This document shows, one piece after another, positions 33,954 to 43,636 of a stretch of DNA of 64,000 bases. The first letter of the stretch is position 1; each line of letters starts with the position of its first letter. The position numbers were made by a program, and so were the translations under genes. The stretch is from positions 1,404,001 to 1,468,000 of the forward strand of contig NZ_CP127385.1 in assembly GCF_030378205.1 (NCBI RefSeq). Direction: 5' to 3'. The DNA comes from Bradyrhizobium sp. NP1. GTDB lineage: Bacteria > Pseudomonadota > Alphaproteobacteria > Rhizobiales > Xanthobacteraceae. The notes under the pieces are model-generated. The model did not search any database. It was not told the origin of the DNA and saw only the letters and a program-made list of their open reading frames with translations.

Positions 33954-35687
33954 CTAAAGCCGCGTGACGTCGACATGCAGCACCGCGGCCCTGCCGTCGT
34001 CGAGCGCGGCGAGCGCGCGGTCGATCGCCGCGGCGAGCTCATCCGGCTCGCTGACGCGTTCGCCATAGGCGCCAAAAGCCTTGGCCACGCCGGCGAAATC
34101 GCGCCGTTCGCCTTGCCGGCCCGAGGTCAGGCGCGACTGGAACTGATTGGTCTCGGCGGCGACGCCCCTGGGATAGACCCGTTGGGTTGCCGACTTCACC
34201 GCCTGCCAGCCGCCATTGTCGACCACGACGGTGAGGATCGGGAGCTGGTATTGCTGCGCGACCGCGTAGACGCTGTCGGGCGAGGAGAAGTGGAAGCCGC
34301 CGTCGCCGATCACCTGCACGACGCGCCGTTTCGGCTCCGCGAGCCGCAAGCCCAGCGCCATGCCGCCGGAAAAGCCGAGCCCGCCGCCGGCAAGCCCGAC
34401 ATAGCTCCGCGGTTGCGTGCGCTTCAGATGTTCCTGCAGGACCGGCGCGTTGCGGATCGCTTCGTTGAGCACGACGTCATCCGGCGCGAGCTTTGCACCG
34501 AGGGTCGCGAACACGAAAGCCGGGTTGAGCGCGCCGGAGACGCCCTTGTTGGCGGATGCCGCCGCGCGGCGCTGATCGGCCGCCTCGCGCGTGCCGCTCC
34601 AGCCTGCGATCCGTTCCGCCACACGCCTGCGGTACGATTCATCGGCGCGCGCCTCGACCGCTTGCCGCACCTGTTCGAGCGCGATCGCGCAATCGCCCTG
34701 GACACGGATGTCGGTGGCAAAGCCCCACATCGGAAAATCCGCCTTCAAGGGATCGATGTCGATCTGGATCCATTTCATGGTGCTCGCGCGCTTCGCCGAC
34801 TGCGGCACGAACGGCACGTCGGTGTCGAGCAGCAGGCCGAGGTCGGTGCCTTCGAGCAGAGGCAAGGGATCGTTGCCGGCGAAGCAGGGGGAATCCTGCG
34901 GCATGTTGAGATCGACAGGGTTGAACTCGGCGACGCGGATGCCGCAGGCGCGCGCCAGCCGGTCCAGCGCGGCCACCGCTGCCGGCCTGCGGCCGAGATA
35001 AGCGGTGAACGCCACCGGGTTGTTCGCCTCCATCAGGGCTTTCGCGATCGCCTCGGCCCGCGCCGGTTCGACGCCGCCGGTCTTGATGCCGCCATAGCGA
35101 TCCGGCGGATAGGCCGGCATGTCCGTCTCGTCCCATTCCTCCGCGAGCGTCTCGCGGGGGAGCATCATGTAGACCGGGCCCGGCGGGTCGCTCTGCGCAA
35201 AGGCGGAAGCGCGCGCCAGCGCCTCCTTCACCACGATGCCCGACGGCAGCGAGTATTCCCATTTGACATAGGGGCGGACGATGCTCGCGATGTCGAACGG
35301 GTCCTGCACGAAATGCACATAGGTATCGCGCGACCCCCTCAATTCGCCATGCAACGTGTGCGGTGCGCGGCCGGCGAACAGCATCACCGGCAGGCGGTAG
35401 CGGAACAGATTCTGGATCGCCATGCAGGCATTCGCGGTGCCGGCATCGACGTGAACCAGCACGGCCTGTGCGCGGCCGGTCGCGAGTGCATAGCCGCCCG
35501 CCATGTGGACTGCGACCACCTCATGGGGACACAGGATCATTTCGGGATGCTTGCGGCCTTCCCTGTCCCAGCGCGCCATTTCCTCGATCAGCGAGACATG
35601 GTCAGTTCCGAGATTGGCGAAGATATAGTCGACACCGAGGTCGACCAGGGCTTCGAGGAAGTAGTGGGCTGTCGAATAGCGGCTCAT
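33954..35687 (-). CDS. TPP-dependent decarboxylase/carboligase-like enzyme
   Basis: The 577-residue protein has all three TPP-enzyme domains. FANLGTDHVSLIEEM is the N-terminal loop; CPHEVVAVHMAGGYALATGRAQ carries the activating Glu; the central domain is at about 200-350; GDGGFHFSSPDSVYAVAQQYQLPILTVVVDNGGW is the TPP/Mg motif. It is more like acetolactate-synthase-like proteins of unknown reaction than the BFD-like one at 2647. Its ATG overlaps the FAH gene stop (ATGA, 35684-35687), so the two are translationally coupled. The product may act on a 2-oxo acid released by the FAH-family enzyme. Confidence 0.88.
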   Translation of the reverse strand: MSRYSTAHYFLEALVDLGVDYIFANLGTDHVSLIEEMARWDREGRKHPEMILCPHEVVAVHMAGGYALATGRAQAVLVHVDAGTANACMAIQNLFRYRLPVMLFAGRAPHTLHGELRGSRDTYVHFVQDPFDIASIVRPYVKWEYSLPSGIVVKEALARASAFAQSDPPGPVYMMLPRETLAEEWDETDMPAYPPDRYGGIKTGGVEPARAEAIAKALMEANNPVAFTAYLGRRPAAVAALDRLARACGIRVAEFNPVDLNMPQDSPCFAGNDPLPLLEGTDLGLLLDTDVPFVPQSAKRASTMKWIQIDIDPLKADFPMWGFATDIRVQGDCAIALEQVRQAVEARADESYRRRVAERIAGWSGTREAADQRRAAASANKGVSGALNPAFVFATLGAKLAPDDVVLNEAIRNAPVLQEHLKRTQPRSYVGLAGGGLGFSGGMALGLRLAEPKRRVVQVIGDGGFHFSSPDSVYAVAQQYQLPILTVVVDNGGWQAVKSATQRVYPRGVAAETNQFQSRLTSGRQGERRDFAGVAKAFGAYGERVSEPDELAAAIDRALAALDDGRAAVLHVDVTRL

Positions 35688-36469
35688 CTGTTCTCCGTGA
35701 CAAATCGATTTCGTAACGTGCCGATGCCGGTGATCTCGATCTCGACGACGTCGCCGGCCTTCAGGTCAGGCGAGGCGCCGTCGGTTCCCATCCAGATCAC
35801 GTCGCCAGGCCACAGCGTGAAGTACTTCGTCAGCTCGACGATGAAGGGAACGATGCCGAAGATCATGTCGCCGGTTCGGAAGCGGATGGTCTGCCTCCCG
35901 TTCAACCTGACGATGGTCTCCATCTTATCGGGATCGGCTTCGGTCTCGATCCAGGGCCCCATCGGCTTGAACGTGTCGGCGTTCTTGGCTCGCCACAGGC
36001 CGCGATCCGCCTTCTGCCAGGTCCGCTCGCTGACGTCGTTGCCGATGGTATAGCCGAACACGCAGGACATCGCGTCGTGCTCGGTGAGGTGCTTGACCTT
36101 CTTGCCGATGACGACGACGAGCTCGCCTTCATAGTGGATCTTTTCGGTGGCATCAGCCGGGATCACCACGTCCTCGTCATGGGCGATCAGCGCGTTCTGC
36201 GCGCGGTAGCCGATCTCGGGCCGGTCGGGGATGTTGGGAACCTCGCCGCGCTTGTTGGCGGCTTCCTTCAGGTGGGTGAGGTAGTTCAGCCCGACGCAAT
36301 AGAAGGTGCGCGGGATCAGCGGCACCTCGATCCTGACGCCGTCGAGCGGATAAGACCGCTCAGTGCGCCGCCATTCACCGAAGGGATCACCTTCGACGCC
36401 GACAACCCCGTCGCCTTCGACGATGCCCCAGGATGTTTGGCCCGAGGCCGTGAATTTCAGCCAACGCAT
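35684..36469 (-). CDS. fumarylacetoacetate hydrolase family protein
   Basis: The 261-residue protein has the FAH C-terminal fold: FYCVGLNYLTHLKEA, the metal-ligand stretch IHYEGELVVVIGKKVKHL with paired Glu, FGYTIGNDVSERTWQ, and DMIFGIVPFIVELTKYFTLWPGDVIWMGTDG. Members cleave or decarboxylate acylpyruvates and 2-oxo-3-enoates with a divalent metal. It lies 12 bp after the LLM gene stop and overlaps the TPP gene. No homogentisate genes are nearby, so tyrosine breakdown is unlikely. Confidence 0.9.
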   Translation of the reverse strand: MRWLKFTASGQTSWGIVEGDGVVGVEGDPFGEWRRTERSYPLDGVRIEVPLIPRTFYCVGLNYLTHLKEAANKRGEVPNIPDRPEIGYRAQNALIAHDEDVVIPADATEKIHYEGELVVVIGKKVKHLTEHDAMSCVFGYTIGNDVSERTWQKADRGLWRAKNADTFKPMGPWIETEADPDKMETIVRLNGRQTIRFRTGDMIFGIVPFIVELTKYFTLWPGDVIWMGTDGASPDLKAGDVVEIEITGIGTLRNRFVTENR

Positions 36470-36481
36470 GATGATCTCAGC

Positions 36482-37849
36482 TCATTCGGCCGCGACCTGC
36501 GGCTTGCTCTTCCAGGCGCCGGCGGCCGGGCGCGGCAGGCCGAGATTCTCGCGCAGCGTCCTGCCGGCATAGTCTTTCTGGAACAGGCCGCGGCGCTGCA
36601 ATTCAGGCACCACATGGCGCACGAAATCGGCGTAGGAGCCCGGCACATAGGTCGCGGCGATGACAAATCCGTCGCAGCCGCGGCCCGCGAACATTTCTTC
36701 CAGCCGGTCGGCGACTTCCTTCGGCCCGCCGACGATGGCGTCCTGGGTCTGGCCCCGTCCGGAAAAGGTGATGAAATCGCGCGTGGACGGATTGCTCTTG
36801 CCGGAGGTGCGCAGCACGCCGTCGCGGATGCCGAGCATTCCCTGCATGCCCTGCAATTCCTCCGTCGTCAGCGGCTCATCGATGCCCTTGGCGCCGAAGT
36901 CGAAGTTCAGGCCTTCCGCCAGCAGCGACAGCGCGTCGATCTCAAGCGGCAGCTTCCCGATCACCGCCATCCTGTCCTCGGCCTCTGCCTTGGTCGCGCC
37001 GCAGACCGGCGTCACCAGGTTGCAGAGAAAGATCTGGTCGGGATCGCGGCCGGCCCTTGCGGCCTCGTTGCGGATCGCGTCATAGCCTTGCCGTGCGTTC
37101 GCCAGCGTGCGCGCCGCCGTGAAGATGACCTCGCCCCAGCGGCCGGCGAAGCGCTGGCCGCGACCGGAGGCGCCGGCCTGGATGATGACGGGATGACCCT
37201 GCGGCGAGCGCGGCACCGTGAACGGCCCGCGTGATCTGAAGAAGGCTCCCTCATGGTCGAGCCGCTTGACCTTGCCGGGGTCGGCGAAGCGGCCGCTCTT
37301 CTTGTCGATGATCAGCGCGCCATCTTCCCAGGAATCCCAGTGGCCAAGCACCACTTCCATGAACTCGTCGGCGCGGTCGTAGCGCGGATCGTGCTCGAGG
37401 TGGTGTTCACGCCCCATGTTCTGCGCCTCGCCGTCATTGACCGAGGTGACGACGTTCCACCCGGCGCGGCCGCCGGTCATCAGGTCGAGGGTGGCGAAGC
37501 GACGCGCCACGTCGAACGGCTCGAAATAGGTGGTCGAGCAGGTCGAGGCGAGCCCGAGCTTCTCGGTGACCATGCCCATCGTCGTCAGCACGATGAGCGG
37601 GTCCATCTTCACGCAGCGGATGCCGTATTCGACGGTGTGGGCGTGGTCGTTGCCGTAGCGGTCCGGCATCGCCAGGCGATCGTCGAAGAAGGCCATGTGG
37701 AATTTGCCGGCTTCCAGGATTCTGGCGATCTCCTGGTAGTAATCAGCCGACATCGAATCGTCGCGGGACTCCGGATGACGCCACGAGCTCGGCAGATTGG
37801 TGCAGTTCTGCGCCTGCAGGAAGCCGATCAGTTTCATCTGCCGCGTCAT
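36482..37849 (-). CDS. NtaA/SnaA/DszA-family FMN-dependent monooxygenase 2
   Basis: The start at 37849 has AGGAGAGCGGC upstream; the frame continues further but without a site. The 455-residue LLM protein has MKLIGFLQAQNC, FHMAFFDDRLAMPD, LATLDLMTGGRAGWNVVTS, HHLEHDPRYDRADEFMEVVLGHWDSWEDGA, and VIIQAGASGRGQRFAGRWGEVIFTAA. It is only distantly like the LLM at 7437-8819. Members oxidise C-N or C-S bonds with FMNH2. It is gene two of the five-gene operon, between the Ldh-family and FAH-family genes; a flavin reductase is not encoded here. Confidence 0.9.
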   Translation of the reverse strand: MTRQMKLIGFLQAQNCTNLPSSWRHPESRDDSMSADYYQEIARILEAGKFHMAFFDDRLAMPDRYGNDHAHTVEYGIRCVKMDPLIVLTTMGMVTEKLGLASTCSTTYFEPFDVARRFATLDLMTGGRAGWNVVTSVNDGEAQNMGREHHLEHDPRYDRADEFMEVVLGHWDSWEDGALIIDKKSGRFADPGKVKRLDHEGAFFRSRGPFTVPRSPQGHPVIIQAGASGRGQRFAGRWGEVIFTAARTLANARQGYDAIRNEAARAGRDPDQIFLCNLVTPVCGATKAEAEDRMAVIGKLPLEIDALSLLAEGLNFDFGAKGIDEPLTTEELQGMQGMLGIRDGVLRTSGKSNPSTRDFITFSGRGQTQDAIVGGPKEVADRLEEMFAGRGCDGFVIAATYVPGSYADFVRHVVPELQRRGLFQKDYAGRTLRENLGLPRPAAGAWKSKPQVAAE

Positions 37850-37871
37850 GCCGCTCTCCTGTCCGGCCCGT

Positions 37872-38924
37872 TCACGCAAGGCCGAGCTCGTCCGCGACCT
37901 TGTAGTCCCGCGCCAGCACGCGCAGCCTGTCCCAGGTCGCGTCCTCGACCGCAATGCCCTCCTTGCGGCGCCGCTGCTCGCAGCGATATTCGACCTCGCC
38001 GGGACAGAGCACGCCGGTCGAGCCTTCGGAAGGAGGCGTCGATGTCAGGTAGCGGGCGAAGTCGGCGACGTCCTTCTTGAACTGATCGAGCGGACGGAAG
38101 GCGGCGACATTGAACACCGCCATGAAGCAGCCGTCATTGTGCCGGCCGGTCGGCTCGACGCCGAAGCCCAGGCCCGTCAGCAGGCCGCACAGCACCTCGA
38201 CCATCGCGGCAAGGCCGCTTCCCTTGTAGCCTTCGCTGCCGCCGAGCGGCAGCAGCGCGCCGCCTTTGCGATATTGCGTGGGGTCGGTGGTGTGGCGGCC
38301 CTCGGCGTCGATGATCCAGCCCTTCGGAATCGCTTCGCCGCGGGCGACCGCGAGCTGGATCTTGCCGGCGGCGACCGCCGAGGTCGCCATGTCCAGATAG
38401 AACGGCGCCTCGAGGTCGGAGGGCACCGCGATCGAGATCGGATTGGTGCCGAGCCGCGGCTCGCGTCCGCCGAAGGGCGCGACATGTTTCGGCGAGCGCC
38501 CGGAATCGGCCGTGGCAATTCCGATCATGCCCGCGCGCGCCGCCATCAACGGATAGGCGGCAAGCCGCCCGACATGGCTCTGCCGGAACACGGTGCACGC
38601 CGCCACGTTGGCGGTCTTCGCCTTTTCGATCGTCAGCGCCATGGCCCTGGCGTTGACGCGAAAGCCGAAACCCCAATTGCCGTCGATCACCGTCGTCGTC
38701 GGCGATTCCTGCACGATGGTGAAGGGGGCGCCGGGCACGATATGGCCGGCCTTGATGCGGTCGATATAGGTCGGGATCGCGATCACGCCGTGGGAATCGT
38801 GGCCGGCGAGGTTGGCGTTGATGCAGCCGGTCGCGACCGCGCTTGCCTCTTCCTCCGATGCGCCGGCTGCCTTCAGCAGCGCCGCGCCGATCTGCGCAAG
38901 ACGGTCGGCCTGGACGATCGGCAT
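37872..38924 (-). CDS. Ldh-family NAD(P)-dependent oxidoreductase
   Basis: The start at 38924 is chosen for GAGGAAAGCTC upstream and because the family begins at this point; the frame runs on to 39002. The 350-residue protein is of the malate/L-lactate dehydrogenase (type 2, Ldh/ComC/YbiC) family: NLAGHDSHGVIAIPTYI with the catalytic His pair, NWGFGFRVNARAM, RQSHVGRLAAYPLMAARAGMIGI, and GREPRLGTNPISIAVPS. Substrates include malate, sulfolactate, ureidoglycolate and cyclic imino acids. As first gene of the operon it probably converts a hydroxy acid or imine to the 2-oxo acid used later. Confidence 0.9.
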   Translation of the reverse strand: MPIVQADRLAQIGAALLKAAGASEEEASAVATGCINANLAGHDSHGVIAIPTYIDRIKAGHIVPGAPFTIVQESPTTTVIDGNWGFGFRVNARAMALTIEKAKTANVAACTVFRQSHVGRLAAYPLMAARAGMIGIATADSGRSPKHVAPFGGREPRLGTNPISIAVPSDLEAPFYLDMATSAVAAGKIQLAVARGEAIPKGWIIDAEGRHTTDPTQYRKGGALLPLGGSEGYKGSGLAAMVEVLCGLLTGLGFGVEPTGRHNDGCFMAVFNVAAFRPLDQFKKDVADFARYLTSTPPSEGSTGVLCPGEVEYRCEQRRRKEGIAVEDATWDRLRVLARDYKVADELGLA

Positions 38925-39238
38925 GAGCTTTCCTCGCAACCTGCCCGCCTCGGAAGCGGGTCTTGTTCCGCCCATGCTCGCAAAGCGATCGCGCGATGGC
39001 AATCGGCTCGGCGCGAATTCATGGGTGCATTGCAGCGAGCGGCCGGATGTTCGCGGGCCGGGGCCGCCCTTCGAGGGAGCCCAGCCAGGGTTGGTAGTTT
39101 TCCGGAGTTTTCGCCGCCTCCATTGGCAAGCCGTTTACTTTGAATCGCAGTTTATCACCGTTCCTAACGCCGGTTTAGGTTCCGCCTACGCACAAATTTC
39201 CACGCGGCGCGCTTGCCTGGCCGCAGGGAGCGAACGTT

Positions 39239-42200
39239 TTGCAGAGCAGTCTTGCCCGCATATTTGCAGCGTTGAGCGCGACCAACGAGGCGATCCTGTA
39301 TGCGAAATCGCCGGAAGAGCTTTACCGGAAGGTCTGCGAGGCGGCGTTCTCCAGTGGCGATTTCCTCGCGGTCGCCGTGTTCCTGCTGGATTCCGACACC
39401 AGCCTGCTGCGTTTCGCTGCGGGTTTCGGCGAGGACATCGCGCGCCTTCGCAGCAGCGATATTTCGGTCGCGGCGGGCACGCCTGAAGGTTCCGGCGTCT
39501 GCGGCCACGCGTTTCGCGACCGGAAATTGTCCGTCAGCAATGACTTCCTCCACGATGCCCGTTCGCTCGCCTGGCGCCAGGGTGCGGAGCGCGGACGTGT
39601 CGGTGCGGCCGCGGCACTGCCGCTGATCTGCAACGGCGCGAGCGTCGGCGTGCTGATGGTGACGCGGCGGGAGCCAGCCTCGATCACCGGAGAAACGGTC
39701 GCGCTGCTGACGCGGCTGTCCGAGAACATTTGCTTCGCTCTCGACAATTTCGAGCGGGCGCAGCAGAAGGCCAGGGCCGATGCGGACCAGGAACGACTGA
39801 CGCGGATGTTCGCCGCGCTCCACGCCACCAATGAAGCGATCATGCGCGCCAAGTCACGCGCCGAACTGTTCGATCTGGTCTGCGAGGCGGCGCTGGTCGG
39901 CGGTCATTTCACCTCGACGGCGATCGCGCTGGAGCGGCCTGGCGAGATCTTCCTGGAAAACGTCGCGGCCGCCGGGCCCTACCGCACGCAAGCGATGCAG
40001 GTGCGGCTCTCGGCGCATGCGCATCGCCCGGAAGGCCAGGGCATTGCCGGAATCGCCTTCCGCACCCGCGCGCCCTGCATCAGCAACGACTATCTTGCCG
40101 ATTTCCGCGCCGGAAACTTCCACGAAGTCGCGCGCAAAAGCGGAATGAGGTCCGGCGCGGCGCTGCCGCTGCTCAAGGACGGTCGCGCGATCGGCTGCCT
40201 GATCTTCCGCTCGATCGAGCTCAATGCGTTCAGCCCCGAACTGATCGGGCTGCTGCAGCGCCTTGCGGAAAACATCTGCTTCGCGCTCGAGAATTTCGAC
40301 CGTGCCGACGAAAAGGCGAGAGCCGACGAGCAGAAGGAAAAACTGGCGCGGATGTTCGCCGCGTTGAGCGCAACCAACGAAGCGATCGTGCGGGCGAAAT
40401 CCCGCGCCGAGCTGTTCGAGCTTGTCTGCCACGCGATCGCCAAGGGCGGCAAGTTCCTCTCGACCAGCATCGCCCTCGCCAGTCCCGGCAGCGACGATCT
40501 CGAGATGGCGGCGGTGGCGGGGCCGATGGCGGCACGGATGCGGACGATCCGGCTTTCCACCGACGCGGAGCGGGAGGAGGGGCGCGGCCTCAGCGGCACC
40601 GCCTTCCGTTCGCGGCAGCCCTGCATCAGCAACGACTATCTCAGCGATCCGCGCGGCATCGCGTTTCACCCGGTGGCCCGTGAAGGCGGCTCGAAGTCGG
40701 GCGCCGCGTTTCCGCTGCTGGTGCGGGGGGCGACCGTCGGCGTCATCCTCTTCATCTCCGCGGAACGGCACACGTTCACGCCCGAATTCGCCGAGCTGCT
40801 GCAGCGGCTCGCCGACAATGTGTCGTTCGCGCTCGAGAATTTCGACCGCGCCGACGAAAAGCGCGAGGCGGACGAGCGCATCGAATATCTGGCTTCGCAT
40901 GACAGCCTGACCCGGCTGCCGAACCGCGAAATGTTCAACGGCCTGCTGCGTTATGCAATCGCGACCGCGCAGCGGCATCAGCGGCGGCTTGCGGTGCTGT
41001 TCATCGACCTCGACCGCTTCAAGGTCGTCAATGATTCGCTGGGGCACGAGGCGGGCGACCTCCTGCTGCTCGAGGTCGCGAACCGCCTGAGCCGCGCACT
41101 GCGCGCGAGCGATGTGGTGGCGCGGCTCGGTGGCGACGAGTTCGTCGTCATCCTCGAGGAGTGCGGCGGGGTCGAGGATGTCGAACGGATCGCCGCCAGC
41201 CTGCTCTCGGTGCTCGGCCAGCCCGTCGAGCTCGGAGCCCATGAGTGCCACACCACCGCAAGTATCGGGATCGCGCTCTATCCCGAACACGGCGGCGATG
41301 CCCAGGCGCTGACCCGGAATGCCGACATGGCGATGTATCGCGCCAAGGAGGATGGCAAAAACGGCTTCCGGCTGTTCTCCCAGGACATCAAGCCGCAATC
41401 GATCGAGCGCCTGACGCTGGAGGCTGCGTTGCGCCGCGCACTGGAACGCGACCAGTTCTCGCTGCTCTATCAGCCCAAGGTGGACATGGCGAGCGGCCAG
41501 ATCACCGGCGTCGAGGCCTTGTTGCGCTGGACCCTGCCGGATCGCGGGTCGGTGCCGCCGCTGCAATTCATTCCGCTTGCCGAGGAGACCGGGTTGATCG
41601 TGCCGATCGGCCGCTGGGTGCTGGAGCAGGCCTGCGGGCAGACCATGGCCTGGCGGCGGGCTGGCCTGCGGCAGGTGACGATGGCGGTCAACCTTTCGCC
41701 ACGGCAGTTCGCCGACGAGCGCCTGCTGCAGGATATCGACGAGGCGCTGGCCGCAAGCGGCCTGTCGCCGTCGCTGCTGCAGCTCGAGGTCACCGAAAGC
41801 ATGATGATGCGCAACGTCGCCCGTGCGGTGCGCACCCTCGACGCGATCCAGAGCCGCGGCATCCGGCTGGCGATCGACGATTTCGGGACCGGCTATTCGT
41901 CGATGTCGCTGATGAAGCAGTTCCCGATCGACACCATCAAGATCGACCGTTCGTTCGTCCGCGACCTGCCCGATGATGCCGAGGATCAGGCGATCGCCCA
42001 GGCGATCATCAGCATGGGCAAGGCGCTCGGCATGACCGTGATCGCGGAGGGTGTCGAGACGCCGGAGCAGCGCGACTTCCTGCGGCAGCGCGGCTGCGAC
42101 GAGATGCAGGGTTTCCTGTTCTCCAAGCCGCTGCCGCCGCTGCAGATGGCAACGCTGCTCGGTCCGGTCCCTGCGCTCGTGTCACCGCCGCTGCAGCCGG

Positions 42201-42250
42201 AGGGTCGCGCGCTGAGGCCGCGACCAAGGCTGCGACGCGCGGCGGTCTGA
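39239..42250 (+). CDS. triple-GAF, GGDEF and EAL domain c-di-GMP enzyme
   Basis: A TTG at 39239 is the start; AGGGAG lies 8 bases upstream. The 1003-residue protein has no membrane segment. Three tandem homologous GAF modules start near residues 3, 185 and 367, each opening with the pattern R-FAAL-ATNEAI--AKS and ending with [15 protein letters not shown] domain: I-site RASD, then RLGGDEF at 629-635, intact, so it may be an active diguanylate cyclase. EAL domain: EALLRW at 759-764, [25 protein letters not shown] and EGVETPEQ, intact, so phosphodiesterase activity is expected too. The GAF set probably senses a small molecule or redox change and sets the balance. It stands 1.4 kb before the exopolysaccharide locus. 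Confidence 0.93.
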   Translation: MQSSLARIFAALSATNEAILYAKSPEELYRKVCEAAFSSGDFLAVAVFLLDSDTSLLRFAAGFGEDIARLRSSDISVAAGTPEGSGVCGHAFRDRKLSVSNDFLHDARSLAWRQGAERGRVGAAAALPLICNGASVGVLMVTRREPASITGETVALLTRLSENICFALDNFERAQQKARADADQERLTRMFAALHATNEAIMRAKSRAELFDLVCEAALVGGHFTSTAIALERPGEIFLENVAAAGPYRTQAMQVRLSAHAHRPEGQGIAGIAFRTRAPCISNDYLADFRAGNFHEVARKSGMRSGAALPLLKDGRAIGCLIFRSIELNAFSPELIGLLQRLAENICFALENFDRADEKARADEQKEKLARMFAALSATNEAIVRAKSRAELFELVCHAIAKGGKFLSTSIALASPGSDDLEMAAVAGPMAARMRTIRLSTDAEREEGRGLSGTAFRSRQPCISNDYLSDPRGIAFHPVAREGGSKSGAAFPLLVRGATVGVILFISAERHTFTPEFAELLQRLADNVSFALENFDRADEKREADERIEYLASHDSLTRLPNREMFNGLLRYAIATAQRHQRRLAVLFIDLDRFKVVNDSLGHEAGDLLLLEVANRLSRALRASDVVARLGGDEFVVILEECGGVEDVERIAASLLSVLGQPVELGAHECHTTASIGIALYPEHGGDAQALTRNADMAMYRAKEDGKNGFRLFSQDIKPQSIERLTLEAALRRALERDQFSLLYQPKVDMASGQITGVEALLRWTLPDRGSVPPLQFIPLAEETGLIVPIGRWVLEQACGQTMAWRRAGLRQVTMAVNLSPRQFADERLLQDIDEALAASGLSPSLLQLEVTESMMMRNVARAVRTLDAIQSRGIRLAIDDFGTGYSSMSLMKQFPIDTIKIDRSFVRDLPDDAEDQAIAQAIISMGKALGMTVIAEGVETPEQRDFLRQRGCDEMQGFLFSKPLPPLQMATLLGPVPALVSPPLQPEGRALRPRPRLRRAAV

Positions 42251-42251
42251 G

Positions 42252-42725
42252 CTATTTGGTCTCCGCGACCTTGGTCGCCGTCGCCGGCCCTTCGCCCATG
42301 ATCAGGAGCACCGCGTCCTCGTCCTTGGCACCGTCCCAATGCACCTGCTTGCCGTAATGGGTCACGAAGCTTCCCACGGGCATCGGCACGGTGCCGTGCT
42401 CAGGATCGAACTTGGACCCTGAGCCGACCCACCAGGTGCCTTGCAGCACGACGATGTAGCGGTCGTTGGGGTGGAAGTGCGGATGGCTGAAATGGTTGCC
42501 CTTGGTCCACTTGTTGTAGACCATGTAGAAGCCCGGCTTGCTGGGATCGCCGATCACCACGGCGACCTGGGCGCCCGCGGCGTTGACCGGCCCCCAGGGA
42601 ATCTGGTCGGGCAGCTTGTAGACCACGGCTGCGGGATTGAGCTCCGCCGCCGAACCGATCGACAGCATCCCCGCGAAGCACACTGGTAACGCCAGAGATC
42701 GCAAGAACCGCCTGGTCGCCTTCAT
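42252..42725 (-). CDS. secreted cupin-domain protein
   Basis: The 157-residue protein has a signal peptide (FLRSLALPVCFAGMLSIGSAAE) and a single cupin: KGNHFSHPHFHPNDRYIVVLQGTWWVGSGSKFDPEHGTVPMPVGSFVTHYGKQVHWDGA. The first metal motif (HPHFHPND-Y) and the second (HYGKQVHW) keep His ligands. It may be a small dioxygenase or a binding protein. It is divergent from the DUF1080 gene and convergent with the GGDEF/EAL gene, with one base between stops. Confidence 0.85.
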   Translation of the reverse strand: MKATRRFLRSLALPVCFAGMLSIGSAAELNPAAVVYKLPDQIPWGPVNAAGAQVAVVIGDPSKPGFYMVYNKWTKGNHFSHPHFHPNDRYIVVLQGTWWVGSGSKFDPEHGTVPMPVGSFVTHYGKQVHWDGAKDEDAVLLIMGEGPATATKVAETK

Positions 42726-42934
42726 CTGATCCTCCCAACATTGTGAACCGAGCGCGCTTTTCCTCGGATGTTAGCCGTCCGCTTTGTCGGCCGACAAGGC
42801 GCGCGCACGCATGCGTGGCAAGCACCGTTGCGGGCCGAAACAACGCATCTGCAGCATGAAAAAGCATTTACGCCTGAAGCCGCGGTGCTACGTTTGCGCG
42901 CCAACAAAAACATCCTGGCGGGAGGAATAAACTG

Positions 42935-43534
42935 ATGAAGCATGTGTCGATACTCGCGGCGGGCCTTCTGGTCGGCGTTGCCGCATTCCAATATGCGACC
43001 ACGGCGTCCGGCCAGAGCGACGGCTGGATCACGCTGCTCGACGCCAGCAACAAGGGCGACTGGAGCGAGGTCGGCAAGGCCAATTGGCAGATGAAGGACG
43101 GCGCGCTGGTGGCCGACAAGCTCGACGGCAAGGACCTCGCCTATCTTGTCACCAAAAATTCATACAAGGATTTCCAGATCAGGGCGGAGTTCTGGGTCGA
43201 CGAGGAGGCCAACAGCGGCGTCTTCATCCGTTGCGACCAGTCCGACAAGATCGACGCCAAGATCTGCTATGAGGTGAACATCTTCGACAAGCGCCCGGAT
43301 CCGACCTATGGCACCGGCGCGATCGTCGATGTCGCCAAGGTCGATCCGATGCCCAAGGCGGCCGGCAAGTGGAACACCTATGAGATCACGGCCAAGGGTC
43401 CGCATCTGACCATCGTGCTCAACGGGCAGAAGACCGCCGAGGTGGATGATTCAAAGCATCTCAGCGGGCCGTTCGCGCTGCAATACGGCTCCGGCGTGGT
43501 CAAATTCCGCAAGGTGCAGATCAAGCCGCTCTAG
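42935..43534 (+). CDS. secreted DUF1080 (3-keto-disaccharide hydrolase-like) protein
   Basis: The 199-residue protein has a signal peptide (MKHVSILAAGLLVGVAAFQYATTASGQ) and one DUF1080 domain: ITLLDASNKGDWSEVGKANWQMKDGALVADK, FQIRAEFWVDEEANSGVFIRCDQ, WNTYEITAKGPHLTIVLNGQKTAEV and GPFALQYGSGVVKFRKVQIKPL. This fold is a concanavalin-like beta-sandwich; some members hydrolyse 3-keto-glycosides. GGAGGAATAAACTG precedes the ATG. It is next to the exopolysaccharide locus, so a role on sugar polymers is possible but not shown. Confidence 0.85.
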   Translation: MKHVSILAAGLLVGVAAFQYATTASGQSDGWITLLDASNKGDWSEVGKANWQMKDGALVADKLDGKDLAYLVTKNSYKDFQIRAEFWVDEEANSGVFIRCDQSDKIDAKICYEVNIFDKRPDPTYGTGAIVDVAKVDPMPKAAGKWNTYEITAKGPHLTIVLNGQKTAEVDDSKHLSGPFALQYGSGVVKFRKVQIKPL

Positions 43535-43636
43535 GCGCGCCTGCGGCTGCGGGCGCCGCTTGCGGCGTCCGCGTTCGGCGGGCAGCGGTCGATGCCCGGG
43601 CCCGCGCGGTGGAGATCGCCGCCCGCAAAAGAAGAG

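Noticed and set aside
33837..36053. 738-codon open frame antisense to the FAH and TPP genes
   Set aside because: Opposes genes with clear active-site motifs; no ribosome site or family match.
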